This document shows positions 50,100 through 58,665 of a stretch of DNA of 64,000 nt, piece by piece. This DNA comes from Azospirillum sp. 412522 (lineage in GTDB: Bacteria; Pseudomonadota; Alphaproteobacteria; Azospirillales; Azospirillaceae). The DNA lies in NCBI RefSeq assembly GCF_019805165.1, contig NZ_RWIJ01000012.1, positions 62,001 through 126,000 on the forward strand, in the 5' to 3' direction. Below the pieces are notes generated by a model. It was not told the origin of the DNA, made no database searches, and saw nothing but the letters and a program-made list of their open reading frames with translations. Both the position numbers and the translations under genes were made by a program. The first letter of the stretch is position 1; each line of letters opens with the position of its first letter.

Positions 50100-50966
50100 A
50101 TGGAACATGCAACCGCCTGTGCGGCCCCGCTCTCCACTTCGCTTTCCCTGGCCCACCCGCTTTCCCATCGCGGGATCCGGCTTGTGCAGGCGACCGTCTG
50201 CACCGGAACGGGCATCGACAGCCGGGAGGAGAAGATCGTCGAGGAGGTGCCGGTCGGGCTGCTCTATGCCGACGATCTCTTCGCCGTCATGCTGGCGACG
50301 CCCACCGACCTGGAGGACTTCGCCACCGGCTTTTCCCTCAGCGAGGGGATCGTCGGCAGCGCCGACGAGCTGGCCGTCACCGCCATCGACGAGCTGGCGG
50401 ACGGTGTCCGCATCCGCATGCAGCTGCCGGTGGAACGGCTCGCCGCCCTGCTGCGCCGCAAGCGCAACCTGATGGGCGGGTCGGGCTGCGGCCGTTGCGG
50501 CACCGACAGTTTCGCGGAAACCCTGAGGCCGCTCGATCCGGTCCTTTCCACCGCCCGCATCGCGCCGGAAGCGATTGGCCGTGCCATGGCGGCGTTGCCG
50601 TCGGGGCAGAGCCTGAACCGGGAGACCGGGGCCGTCCATGCCGCCGGGTTTGCCCGGCCCGACGGCGAACTGGTGGCGGTGCGCGAGGATGTCGGCCGGC
50701 ACAACGCGCTCGACAAGTTGATCGGGGCCCTCGCCCGCGCCCGGATCGATCCGACCGGCGGCTTCGTCGTGGTGTCGAGCCGCTGTTCCTTCGAGATGGT
50801 CCATAAGACGGCGGCCGCCGGCATCCCGCTGATCGCGGCCATCTCCGCCCCGACCTCGCTGTGCGTGGGGTTCGCCGGGACGGTGGGGGTCGGGGTCGTC
50901 GCCTTCGTGCGCGAAGGCCGTCTCACCGTCTACGCCGTCCCGTCGCGGGTGGCGATGCCCGCTTGA
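50100..50966 (+). CDS. fdhD: Formate dehydrogenase accessory sulfurtransferase FdhD
   Basis: 288 aa. FdhD transfers sulfur from IscS to the molybdenum cofactor of formate dehydrogenase and is essential for its activity. The conserved CxxC that carries the sulfur is C130/C133 in GGSGCGRCGTDSF. Other family stretches are EEVPVGLLYADDLFAVMLAT, FSLSEGIVGSADEL and EDVGRHNALDKLIGA. The ATG of MEHATACAAP fits the family; the 61-codon upstream extension is arginine-proline-rich and rejected. Convergent with the formate channel gene, with a terminator between. Confidence 0.95.
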   Translation: MEHATACAAPLSTSLSLAHPLSHRGIRLVQATVCTGTGIDSREEKIVEEVPVGLLYADDLFAVMLATPTDLEDFATGFSLSEGIVGSADELAVTAIDELADGVRIRMQLPVERLAALLRRKRNLMGGSGCGRCGTDSFAETLRPLDPVLSTARIAPEAIGRAMAALPSGQSLNRETGAVHAAGFARPDGELVAVREDVGRHNALDKLIGALARARIDPTGGFVVVSSRCSFEMVHKTAAAGIPLIAAISAPTSLCVGFAGTVGVGVVAFVREGRLTVYAVPSRVAMPA

Positions 50967-51002
50967 GCAATGCCTGCTTGAGCAATGTCCAGGCCGTAAA
51001 GC

Positions 51003-51040
51003 CCGCGGGCCGGTTCATCGCCGGCCCGCGGTTTTCTTTT
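51003..51040 (+). terminator. Rho-independent terminator of fdhD
   Basis: Perfect 11-bp stem CCGCGGGCCGG / CCGGCCCGCGG with a 7-nt loop, followed by TTTTCTTTT. It lies in the 88-bp convergent gap between fdhD and the formate channel gene; a T-run is present only in the fdhD direction. Confidence 0.92.
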
Positions 51041-51054
51041 GCCGGCGCGTGTTT

Positions 51055-51963
51055 TCAGTGGGTCGCCGCCGGCTGCCCGACCGACGGCAGCGGCTTGTGC
51101 GACGGCAGCGGGGTCAGGCCGCCGAGGCCCTTGCGGTAGATCAGCCAATAGATGCCGCCGACGAAGACCGAGCCGCCGACGATGTTGCCGAGCGTGGCGA
51201 ACAGCAGGTTGTGCAGGATGCCGCCCGCGGTGATCATCGACACGTCCAGCCCGGCCGGCACATGCCCCGTCACCTTCAGCAGATAGGCCAGCGGCAGGAA
51301 ATACAGGTTGGCGATGCAGTGTTCGAACCCGGCGGCGACGAAGGCGGCGACCGGCAGGGTCAGCGCCACGATCTTGTCGGTCACCGTGCGGCCGGCATAG
51401 GCGAGCCAGACGGCGAGGCAGACCAGCAGGTTGCACAGGATGCCCTTGAAGAAGATCGTCACCGCGTCCGGCGCGATCTTGCCGATGGCGAGCTTCAGCA
51501 CGGCGCCGCCGACCGCACCGTTGTTCATCTCGGTGTGGTGCGACAGGAAGATCAGGAAGACGAGGCCCATCGCCCCGACCGCGTTGCCGATCCAGATCGT
51601 CGCCCAGTTGCGCAGGACCTGCGCCGTGCTGATCTGGCCGTTGGCCCGCGCCATCACGATCAGGCAGTTGCCGGTGAACAGCTCCGCCCCGCCGACCATG
51701 ACGATGGCGAGGCCGAGCGAGAAGACCAGACCCCCCAATATCCGCTGGACCGCGAAGCTGAGGGCGGGGTCGGCCAGCACGATGACGAAGAACATGCCGC
51801 CCAGCCCGATGCCGCCGCCGGCGACCACCGCCAGCATGAAGCTGGGCAGGAAGGGCATCGTCGCCTTCTTCACCCCCAGCTTTTCCACCTTGTCCTGGAT
51901 CTCGGCGGGCGAATAGGCGTCCATCCCGAGAACCGGTGTGTCTTTCGATGCAGGATCACCCAT
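51055..51963 (-). CDS. focA: Formate/nitrite transporter family channel (FocA-like)
   Basis: 302 aa with six hydrophobic segments, as in the pentameric FNT channels. Key features: the substrate-pore loop GGAELFTGNCLIVMARANG, the central-histidine helix FEHCIANLYFLPLAYLLKV, and GGSVFVGGIYWLIYRK at the end. Formate, nitrite and hydrosulfide members cannot be separated with certainty; the neighbouring formate hydrogenlyase and fdhD favour formate. ATG at 51963 follows GGAGG by 8 nt. In E. coli, focB occupies the equivalent position after the hyf operon. A 351-bp gap with a repeat separates it from hycI, so it may have its own promoter. Confidence 0.93.
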   Translation of the reverse strand: MGDPASKDTPVLGMDAYSPAEIQDKVEKLGVKKATMPFLPSFMLAVVAGGGIGLGGMFFVIVLADPALSFAVQRILGGLVFSLGLAIVMVGGAELFTGNCLIVMARANGQISTAQVLRNWATIWIGNAVGAMGLVFLIFLSHHTEMNNGAVGGAVLKLAIGKIAPDAVTIFFKGILCNLLVCLAVWLAYAGRTVTDKIVALTLPVAAFVAAGFEHCIANLYFLPLAYLLKVTGHVPAGLDVSMITAGGILHNLLFATLGNIVGGSVFVGGIYWLIYRKGLGGLTPLPSHKPLPSVGQPAATH

Positions 51964-52314
51964 GGCGGTGTCCTCCGCTTGACTTGAGTTGTTCCGGACA
52001 CGGTCTGTCCCGGCGCCTGCCGACGGATGTGCAAGGGTTCGTCGGCCAGGAGGAGGGGCGACCGGCATTCAACGCCGATCGGTGACGCCGTCGGCGTCCT
52101 GGTGTTATGCGTCCTGAGGGGCGACAAGCCATTTCGTCGTCAGCCCCCGTTCGGCCGAAGCTGTCCCTTTTCCATTTCGTACGTCATTCCCGCGAAGGCG
52201 GGAATCCATGATTTCCAGCAAGACCCTGCGATCGGAAAGCCTGGATCCCCGCCTTCGCGGGGATGACGGTCGAGCAGGAGACGGGCCGACCTCGACCGGA
52301 TCACCCCGACCGGT
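51964..52314. other. 351-bp region between hycI and focA
   Basis: Contains a palindromic repeat (52182-52268) near its hycI side. The remaining 218 bp next to focA have no ORF with a ribosome site and no recognisable promoter motif. The repeat may end hyf transcription. Confidence 0.55.
52182..52268. repeat. Palindromic intergenic repeat, copy 2
   Basis: Arms CGTCATTCCCGCGAAGGCGG and CGCCTTCGCGGGGATGACG enclose about 35 bp; the right arm is identical to that of the copy at 10150-10234 over its last about 24 bp, and the left arm differs at two positions. Lies 47 bp after the hycI stop and could terminate transcription of the hyf operon. Confidence 0.85.
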
Positions 52315-52773
52315 TCAGCCCACTGTCTCGTAGGCCTCGAATCCCTCGCCGCGGACCAGCCGTTCGTGAACCGCCTCCACGGAGTTGCGGATGGTGGTGG
52401 TGACGGGGGCGAAGAAGCTGGTGTCCTGCGGCTGGATGCCGAGGAACAGGATCTCCGGCACGGTTTCCCGCAGGCTGTCGATCAGGAAGTTCAGCGGGAT
52501 GGCGTGGGTGGTGACCATGAACTGCTCGGCGACGCTGTCCTGTTCGATCAGGCGGACTTCGCCCGGCGGCAGTTCCATGTCGGCGGCATCGACGATCAGC
52601 ACCCGCTGCGGCGCCAGTGTCCGGATGTAATGGGTGTGGTTTTCCGGCACATCCTCGCCATCCACCACGGTCCAGCCGGGGGCCGGCTGCTCGTCGAGCA
52701 GCTGGGCCAGCAGCGGGCCGGCGCCGTCGTCGCCGCGCAGGACGTTCCCAACCGTGAATACGACATTGGTCAT
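52315..52773 (-). CDS. hycI: Hydrogenase maturation endopeptidase HycI
   Basis: 152 aa aspartyl-type nickel-dependent protease that removes the C-terminal tail of the large subunit after nickel insertion. Visible: VFTVGNVLRGDDGAGPLLAQ with the nickel-binding Asp, PQRVLIVDAADMELPPGEVR, and TTHAIPLNFLID with the conserved His. The substrate is evidently HyfG, which has a 32-residue tail. Last gene of the operon; its ATG overlaps the hyfJ stop. Confidence 0.93.
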   Translation of the reverse strand: MTNVVFTVGNVLRGDDGAGPLLAQLLDEQPAPGWTVVDGEDVPENHTHYIRTLAPQRVLIVDAADMELPPGEVRLIEQDSVAEQFMVTTHAIPLNFLIDSLRETVPEILFLGIQPQDTSFFAPVTTTIRNSVEAVHERLVRGEGFEAYETVG

Positions 52774-53240
52774 GACAGCCGTCTCCCCATCAGATAGATC
52801 GCAGGTTCGCGCCGGATGGCGTCCAGTGCGGTGCGCAGCTGGTCGAGCCACGCCGCCACGCCGGGCGGAGCGGTGGGCAGTGCCGCCTCGATGGCCGCCA
52901 TCAGCGGCCGGATGTGGGTGCTGTCCACCGTGATCTCGCCAAAGCGCAGCAGGCCCGACAGCTTGCGGTGCGCCTCCTCGCTGTCCTTCAGCGCGTCGAG
53001 AACGCGGTCGAACACCGCGGTGGTGCAGCGGAAGGCCGGCTTGAAGCAGTCGAACACGCCGATGTGATGCCCGATGGCCAGCGAATAATAGACCACCTGC
53101 TTGGCATCCTCCGGGATGTCCTCCTTGCGTTCCAGCACCTTGGCGTTCAACTGGTAGAAGACCACCTCCGGTGCGGCACCCCGGCCGGCGCGCAGGCCGG
53201 GGATGGAGCCGGGATCGGCGGCCTGTGCGAGGGTGCTCAT
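52770..53240 (-). CDS. hyfJ: Formate hydrogenlyase maturation protein HyfJ/HycH
   Basis: 156 aa. It matches the HycH/HyfJ pattern: [20 protein letters not shown], then [21 protein letters not shown]. coli HycH is needed for correct processing of the large subunit precursor but is not part of the final complex. The N terminus overlaps hyfI and the C terminus overlaps hycI, each by 4 bp. About 20 residues longer than the E. coli proteins, mostly in the first 25 residues. Confidence 0.9.
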   Translation of the reverse strand: MSTLAQAADPGSIPGLRAGRGAAPEVVFYQLNAKVLERKEDIPEDAKQVVYYSLAIGHHIGVFDCFKPAFRCTTAVFDRVLDALKDSEEAHRKLSGLLRFGEITVDSTHIRPLMAAIEAALPTAPPGVAAWLDQLRTALDAIRREPAIYLMGRRLS

Positions 53241-54040
53241 GCCGCTTCTCCCCGGACAGCCTGCTGTACCACATCGGCCAGCCGGCCGATGATCTCGGCA
53301 CGGCGCGGGTCGCGCTCCTCGCCGATGGCCTCCATCATCCGTTCCGACAGGCTGAAGGAACCCGGCGTGTGCGCGTGCCCTTCCAGCAGGGCCATGAATT
53401 CCTCGGCGATGTCGCCGCCCTGGCGGTAGCCGGCCATCCGCCGCGCCTCGCGTTCCAGCCGGACCCGCAAGGCGTAGGGGATGTCGGGGTGGGGCAGGGC
53501 GGCGGTCTCGCCGGCGGCCTCGACATGGGTCTCGGCCTTCAGCTTCTGCTCCAGCAGGCCCAGCGCCACGGCGAAGCCGTGGATGGTCGCGGCCGGCGTC
53601 GGCGGGCAGCCGGGGATGTAGACGTCCACCGGCACGATGTGGTCGGTGCCGCCCCAGACGCAGTAGAGGTCGTGGAAGATGCCGCCGGTGCAGCCGCAGG
53701 CGCCGTAGGAGACGACGATCTTCGGATCGGGCGCCGCCTCGTAGGCGCGCAGCGCCGGCATCCGCATGGAACGGGTCACCGCCCCGGTGAACAGCAGGAT
53801 GTCGGCATGGCGGGGCGAGGCCACCACCTTGATGCCGAAGCGCTCCGCGTCGAACACCGGGGTGATGGACGAGAAGATCTCGATCTCGCAGCCGTTGCAG
53901 CCGCCGCAATCGACGCGATAGACGTAGGCGGAGCGCTGGATGCTCTTCAGCAGCGCCTTCTTCATCGTGGCGATCTGCTCGCTGGTGGAGACCGGCGTCA
54001 TCTCCGCCACCAGGGTCTTGGGGTCTACGGGGACGTTCAT
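53237..54040 (-). CDS. hyfI: Hydrogenase-4 small subunit HyfI (NuoB-like)
   Basis: 267 aa electron-transfer subunit adjacent to the NiFe subunit. The proximal 4Fe-4S ligands lie in [16 protein letters not shown] (C45, C48, C51), [12 protein letters not shown] (C115, C117) and YIPGCPPTP (C145). These cysteines correspond to those of HycG and complex I NuoB/PSST. The C-terminal 110 residues ([20 protein letters not shown]) match the HycG/HyfI extension. Overlaps hyfH and hyfJ by 4 bp each. Confidence 0.95.
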   Translation of the reverse strand: MNVPVDPKTLVAEMTPVSTSEQIATMKKALLKSIQRSAYVYRVDCGGCNGCEIEIFSSITPVFDAERFGIKVVASPRHADILLFTGAVTRSMRMPALRAYEAAPDPKIVVSYGACGCTGGIFHDLYCVWGGTDHIVPVDVYIPGCPPTPAATIHGFAVALGLLEQKLKAETHVEAAGETAALPHPDIPYALRVRLEREARRMAGYRQGGDIAEEFMALLEGHAHTPGSFSLSERMMEAIGEERDPRRAEIIGRLADVVQQAVRGEAA

Positions 54041-54627
54041 GGCGTGGTCTCCAGTTCCTTGGCCGGCTTTCCGGCTTTCGAGAGTCCGGCCTCCATCTGC
54101 CGGGCGATTCCCATGCCGGCGATCTGCTGGACGTCCTGGGCGCGCTTGCAGGCCGGGCAGGTCGAGGCGGTCAGGCGCAGCCGGTCCGCCTCCTCGGCGC
54201 CGCGGGCCGACTGGCTCAGCAGGCGGGCGACGTAATCGACCTCCTTGGCCGGGGCGAACGGCTTGCCGCAGCAGGCGCAGTCGGCCAGCGTGAAGACCGC
54301 CTTGCGCGTCAGGTCGGCCTTGCTGCCGACCGCCAGCTCGAAATCGTCGGACAGGCGGATGGCGCCGGTCGGGCAGGATTCCTCGCAGCGGCCGCAGAAG
54401 ACGCAGCGCCCGTAGTTGATCGACCAGGTGCGGGTTCCGGCGGCGGTGTCGGTCTCCATCTGAATGGCATTGGCCGGACAGGCGACGGTGCAGGCCGCGC
54501 AGGCGATGCAGTCCTCCGCCTTGTGTTCCGGCTTGCCGCGGAAATCCTTGCAGACCGGCATCGGGGCGAAGGGGTATTTGACCGTCGCCTCGCCCGTGCG
54601 GAAGATTTCCTTGAGTAGCTTGAGCAT
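54037..54627 (-). CDS. hyfH: Hydrogenase-4 ferredoxin-like subunit HyfH (NuoI-like)
   Basis: 196 aa with two 4Fe-4S motifs, [12 protein letters not shown] (from C40) and [12 protein letters not shown] (from C75), equivalent to HycF and NuoI. A C-terminal module has two further cysteine pairs (DCACCGKPF and TCPACKRAQ), probably a zinc or structural site as in HycF. It links the HyfA-type electron entry to HyfI. Starts 12 bp after hyfG; stop overlaps hyfI. Confidence 0.94.
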   Translation of the reverse strand: MLKLLKEIFRTGEATVKYPFAPMPVCKDFRGKPEHKAEDCIACAACTVACPANAIQMETDTAAGTRTWSINYGRCVFCGRCEESCPTGAIRLSDDFELAVGSKADLTRKAVFTLADCACCGKPFAPAKEVDYVARLLSQSARGAEEADRLRLTASTCPACKRAQDVQQIAGMGIARQMEAGLSKAGKPAKELETTP

Positions 54628-54639
54628 GTCCGCCCCCCG

Positions 54640-56355
54640 TCACTTCAGCGGTGAATCCGTGCGTTCGCGGCAGTAGCGCTCCATCTCCTTGTAGGCGATG
54701 GTCTTGGAGCGCTTCTTGCGGACGTCCACCACGGTCACGCGGTCGGTGCAGGAATAGCAGGGGTCGATGCTGCCCACGATCAGCGGGGCGTCCGACACCG
54801 TATTGCCGCGCAGCATGTAGCGCAGCACCGGCCAGTTGTTGTAGGTCGAGGCGCGGCAGCGCCAGCGGTAGAGCTTCTGGTTGTCGCCGGTCATCGACCA
54901 GTGGATGTCCTCGCCGCGCGGCGCCTCGGTGAAGCCGAGCGCGAACTTGTGCGGGACATAGGTGAAATCCTCGGTCAGCACCGGACCGGCCGGCGCCTTG
55001 TCCAGCAACTGCTCGATGATCCACAGGCTGTCGAAGACCTCCGCCACCCGCACCAGCGTGCGGGACAGCACGTCGCAGCCCTGTTCGACATGGACCGGCA
55101 TGTCGAGCAGCTTGTAGCCGCCGAAGGCATGGTCGGCACGGGTGTCGCGGCGATGGCCGCTGCCGCGCACCACCGGCCCGACCGGGCTGTAGTCGCGGGC
55201 GATCTGCGGGTCGAGCCGGCCGACGCCCTTGACGCGGCCGCTGACGTTGGCGGTGGACAGCAGCACGTCGACCAGCCGGGTCACGTCGTCGCGCAGCTCG
55301 GCGACCAGTTCGCGGGTCCGGGCCTGCTGGTCGCCCAGGATGTCGCGCCGAACGCCGCCGATCAGGTTCAGCGCATAGGTCTTGCGGGCGCCGGTCAGCA
55401 GTTCGGCCAGCGTCATCGCCTTTTCGCGCACGCGGAAGAACTGCATGAAGCCGGTGTCGAAGCCGATGAAATGGCAGACGAGGCCGAGGTTCAGCAGATG
55501 GCTGTGCATCCGCTCCGTCTCCAGCAGGATGGAGCGGATGGCCTGGGCGCGCGGCGGCACCGTGATGCCCAGCGCGTTCTCCACCGAACTGGCATAGGCG
55601 ACGCTGTGGGCGTAGCCGCAGATGCCGCAGACGCGGTCGGCCAGGAAGGTGACGTCATTGTAGCCCATCCGCGTCTCGGCCACCTTCTCCATGCCGCGGT
55701 GGACGTAGAACATGCGGTAATCGGCGTCGATGATGTCCTCGCCATCGACGAACAGGCGGAAATGGCCGGGCTCGTCCGAGGTGATGTGCAGCGGCCCCAG
55801 CGGGACGACGCGGGTCTCCTGCTTGGCCTCGTTGATGAACTGGTAGGTCTCGTCATCGCTGGTCGGCGCCGGCCGCAGCCGGTAGTCCATCGAGTCCTTG
55901 CGCAGCGGATACAGCTCGTCCGGCCAGTCGTCGGGCAGGACGAGGCGGCGTTCGTCCGGCAGCCCGACCGGGCGCAGGCCGAACATGTCGCGCACCTCGC
56001 GCTCGCCCCAGACGCAGGCGGGCACCCGCGGGGTGACGGACGGGTATTCCAGCGTGTCGGCCGGCACCTCGCAGCGCACGACCACATGGCACTTGTCCGC
56101 GCCCTCCATGGACAGGACGTAATAGACGGCGTAGCCGCCGTTCAGCGGCCGTTCGTCGTTGCCGACGACCACCGACAGCCAGCCATTGTGGTCGTAATAG
56201 AGGCTGGCGACGACGTCGGGCAGCGAGACCGGCTTGACCGTGATGGTGACCTGGGCCTCGGTCTGCCAGGATTCATCGAGGATCGCATGGGGCAGGCTCT
56301 CGCGCAGGGAGGCGATGGTGCCGCTCCCGACCCGGACCGGAGCGATGAGGTTCAT
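54640..56355 (-). CDS. hyfG: [NiFe]-hydrogenase-4 large subunit HyfG (NuoC-NuoD fusion)
   Basis: 571 aa catalytic subunit. Residues 1-165 form the NuoC-like domain ([20 protein letters not shown]); from 180 the NuoD-like hydrogenase domain. The nickel ligands are intact: L1 motif [10 protein letters not shown] (C243, C246) and L2 motif DPCYSCTDR (C533, C536). Exactly 32 residues follow R539, as in the E. coli HycE precursor, whose tail is cleaved by HycI after the equivalent Arg. So this is a true hydrogenase, not a complex I subunit that lost the metal site. Overlaps hyfF by 4 bp. Confidence 0.96.
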   Translation of the reverse strand: MNLIAPVRVGSGTIASLRESLPHAILDESWQTEAQVTITVKPVSLPDVVASLYYDHNGWLSVVVGNDERPLNGGYAVYYVLSMEGADKCHVVVRCEVPADTLEYPSVTPRVPACVWGEREVRDMFGLRPVGLPDERRLVLPDDWPDELYPLRKDSMDYRLRPAPTSDDETYQFINEAKQETRVVPLGPLHITSDEPGHFRLFVDGEDIIDADYRMFYVHRGMEKVAETRMGYNDVTFLADRVCGICGYAHSVAYASSVENALGITVPPRAQAIRSILLETERMHSHLLNLGLVCHFIGFDTGFMQFFRVREKAMTLAELLTGARKTYALNLIGGVRRDILGDQQARTRELVAELRDDVTRLVDVLLSTANVSGRVKGVGRLDPQIARDYSPVGPVVRGSGHRRDTRADHAFGGYKLLDMPVHVEQGCDVLSRTLVRVAEVFDSLWIIEQLLDKAPAGPVLTEDFTYVPHKFALGFTEAPRGEDIHWSMTGDNQKLYRWRCRASTYNNWPVLRYMLRGNTVSDAPLIVGSIDPCYSCTDRVTVVDVRKKRSKTIAYKEMERYCRERTDSPLK

Positions 56356-58001
56356 TTGGAAATCTCCGTCTGCGAGAGGCTGCCGGTCACCAGCTGTCCG
56401 CCGGCGCGGGCCGTGTCGTATGTCTGCCTGTCGTATGTCTGCCAGGGGGCGGCGACCACCGGGCGGCTGTCGCCGTTCATCACCACCGCGGTCGCCTGCT
56501 GCACCAGAGTGGACAGCGGCTGCGGCACGGCGAAGCCCAGCGTCAGCACTAGCACCGCCAGCACGCCGAGCGGGGCCAGCGCCTTCCAGCCGACGTCCCC
56601 CTTGGCCATCGTCTCCGGGCTTTTGCCCAGCACGCTGTCGGCGACGATCTTCACCAGACCGGCGATGGTGATGCACAGGAAGAGCGCGCACAGCGCCATG
56701 ATCCAGCCATAGCCCTCGTTCAGCCCGGCCATGAAGACCATGAATTCGCTGACGAAGATGTTGAAGGGCGGGAAGCCGGCCAGCGCCAGGGCGCAGCCCA
56801 TCATCAGCAGGCCGGTGGCAGGCGCCACCCGCAGCACGCCCTTCACCGCCCGCAGGTCGCGGGTGCCGTATTTCATCAGGACGTTGCCGGCGCTGCAGAA
56901 GAACAGGGCCTTGGTGACGCTGTGGTTGATGGCATGCAGCAGGGCGGCGGCGATGCCGAGCGGCCCGCCGACGCCGAGCGCCACCACGATCAGCCCGACA
57001 TTCTCGATGCTGGAATAGGCCAGCTTGCGCTTCAGATCCTGCTGCACGAAGAACAGCAGCGACGAGACGCCGACCGACAGCAGGCCCAGCGTCAGCAGCA
57101 GCATCTGCGGGAAACCGGTGCCGACCGTGCCGACGGTGATGACGTAGAAGCGGATGACGATCAGCAGCGCGCATTTCAGCAGCACGCCCGACAGCAGGCC
57201 GGACACCGGGCTCGGCGCTTCGGAATGGGCGTCGGGCAGCCAGGCATGCATCGGGAAGATGCCGGCCTTGGTGCCGAAGCCGATCAGGGCGAAGACGAAG
57301 GCCAGCTTGACCAGCATCGGGTCCAGCTCGGCGGCGTGGCCGACCAGGGCCGTCCACAGCACCGCCTGGTGCGGGTCGGCCAGCACGTCGGCGGCGTTGG
57401 AGAAGACCAGCACCGTGCCGTAGAGGCCGAAGGCGACGCCGACCGTGCAGATGATGACGTATTTCCAGGCGGCCTCCAGCGAGGATTTCTGCCCGTATAG
57501 CCCGACCAGGAAGGCGGAGCCGAGCGTGGTCGCCTCGATGGCCGCCCACATCATGATGATGTTGTTGGCGGTGACCGCCAGCAGCATGGTGAACAGGAAC
57601 AGGCTGAAGAAGCCGTAGTAGATCCGGACCTTGCCGGCGTCGATGGCGCCGGACTCCAGGTCGTGGCGGATGTAGGCGATGGAATAGAGGCCGGTCATCA
57701 GCCCGACCACGCCGATCAGCATCATGAAGACGGCGCCGAGCGCATCGACGAACAGCCAGTCGCCGAAGGCGGAGATGGCGCCGCTCGACAGCACCTGGAT
57801 CAGCGCCGCGACGCTCAGCAGGAAGACATAGCCGACGGAGCCCAGATGGATGCGCTCCAGCAGCGTCACGCTGCCCTTGTCGGTCGCGAAGGCTTCGGGC
57901 AGGGAGTCCCGGAACCAGGGCAGGGTCAGCAGGAACAGCGCCACCGCCAGCGGACCGATCAGCAGAAGTGGGGGAAGGATCGAGGGTACCATGGCGGTCA
58001 T
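56352..58001 (-). CDS. hyfF: Hydrogenase-4 membrane subunit HyfF (antiporter-like, NuoL/M/N family)
   Basis: 549 aa with about 14 hydrophobic helices. Proton/ion-channel signatures: MMWAAIEATTLGSAFLVGLY with the conserved Glu, FGTKAGIFPMHAWLPDAHSE with the Lys and His-x-Trp-Leu motif, and LKRKLAYSSIENVGLI. One of three Mrp-type subunits of the complex. The C-terminal tail contains a 5-codon tandem duplication (QTYDR-QTYDT). The ATG at 58001 overlaps the hyfE stop; an ATG at 57992 is possible. Confidence 0.93.
   Translation of the reverse strand: MTAMVPSILPPLLLIGPLAVALFLLTLPWFRDSLPEAFATDKGSVTLLERIHLGSVGYVFLLSVAALIQVLSSGAISAFGDWLFVDALGAVFMMLIGVVGLMTGLYSIAYIRHDLESGAIDAGKVRIYYGFFSLFLFTMLLAVTANNIIMMWAAIEATTLGSAFLVGLYGQKSSLEAAWKYVIICTVGVAFGLYGTVLVFSNAADVLADPHQAVLWTALVGHAAELDPMLVKLAFVFALIGFGTKAGIFPMHAWLPDAHSEAPSPVSGLLSGVLLKCALLIVIRFYVITVGTVGTGFPQMLLLTLGLLSVGVSSLLFFVQQDLKRKLAYSSIENVGLIVVALGVGGPLGIAAALLHAINHSVTKALFFCSAGNVLMKYGTRDLRAVKGVLRVAPATGLLMMGCALALAGFPPFNIFVSEFMVFMAGLNEGYGWIMALCALFLCITIAGLVKIVADSVLGKSPETMAKGDVGWKALAPLGVLAVLVLTLGFAVPQPLSTLVQQATAVVMNGDSRPVVAAPWQTYDRQTYDTARAGGQLVTGSLSQTEISK
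56414..56443. repeat. 15-bp perfect tandem duplication inside hyfF
   Basis: TGTCGTATGTCTGCC occurs twice head to tail, adding five in-frame residues to the cytoplasmic or periplasmic tail of HyfF after the last helix. Probably recent replication slippage; the frame is kept. Confidence 0.85.
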
Positions 58002-58651
58002 CCCTTCAGGCTCGTGAGCTGGCGCGCGTCGAGCGTGTGCAGCGTGTCGAAGATCCGCGATCCCAGCGCCGCCATCACCACCACCGCGAAGATGGCGTCG
58101 GTGGCGATGCCGATCTCCACCAGCTCCGGCGCGTTGGGGGCCAGCAGGGCCAGGGTCAGGTGCGACCCGTTCTCCATCAGGCAATAGCCGAACACCTGCT
58201 TCAGGATGTTCCGCTGCGCCACGATGCAGGCGAGGCCGATGAAGAACAGGGCGAGCGACACCGCCAGCGCCGGCTTGATGGCGTCGGCCGCCGGCAGCGT
58301 CACCTTGGACGCCACGACGAAGCAGAGGATGAGGGCGACCGCCGCGCCGACGATGGACAGCGCCGTCGGCATCACCGCGCCCGACCCGATGGTCGGGTCG
58401 CTCAGCCGGCGGAAGGCGCGGTACATGATGGCCGGGACCAGGATCACCTTGGTCAGCAGCGCGGTGAAGGACCAGAGATACAGCTCGCCCGACCCGGTGG
58501 CCCCCGCCAGCGCCACGAACAGCATCACCAGGATGAAGCTCTGCAGCGCGTAGAAGCGGGCGGAGTTGGCCGGATTGCCGGCGAGCGTGACCAGAAGGGA
58601 GCTGACGATCAGCAGGCCCGACAGGCCGTTGACGATGAGAAATCCGTTCAT
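57998..58651 (-). CDS. hyfE: Hydrogenase-4 membrane subunit HyfE
   Basis: 217 aa with about seven hydrophobic segments; residues 145-200 (QRNILKQVFGYCLMENGSHL) resemble NuoK, as known for HyfE. Its presence, absent from the simpler Hyc complex, marks a Hyf-type (larger membrane arm) enzyme. Length equals E. coli HyfE within one residue as I recall it. Starts 14 bp after hyfD. Confidence 0.93.
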   Translation of the reverse strand: MNGFLIVNGLSGLLIVSSLLVTLAGNPANSARFYALQSFILVMLFVALAGATGSGELYLWSFTALLTKVILVPAIMYRAFRRLSDPTIGSGAVMPTALSIVGAAVALILCFVVASKVTLPAADAIKPALAVSLALFFIGLACIVAQRNILKQVFGYCLMENGSHLTLALLAPNAPELVEIGIATDAIFAVVVMAALGSRIFDTLHTLDARQLTSLKG

Positions 58652-58665
58652 GACCGTTCCCTCCC

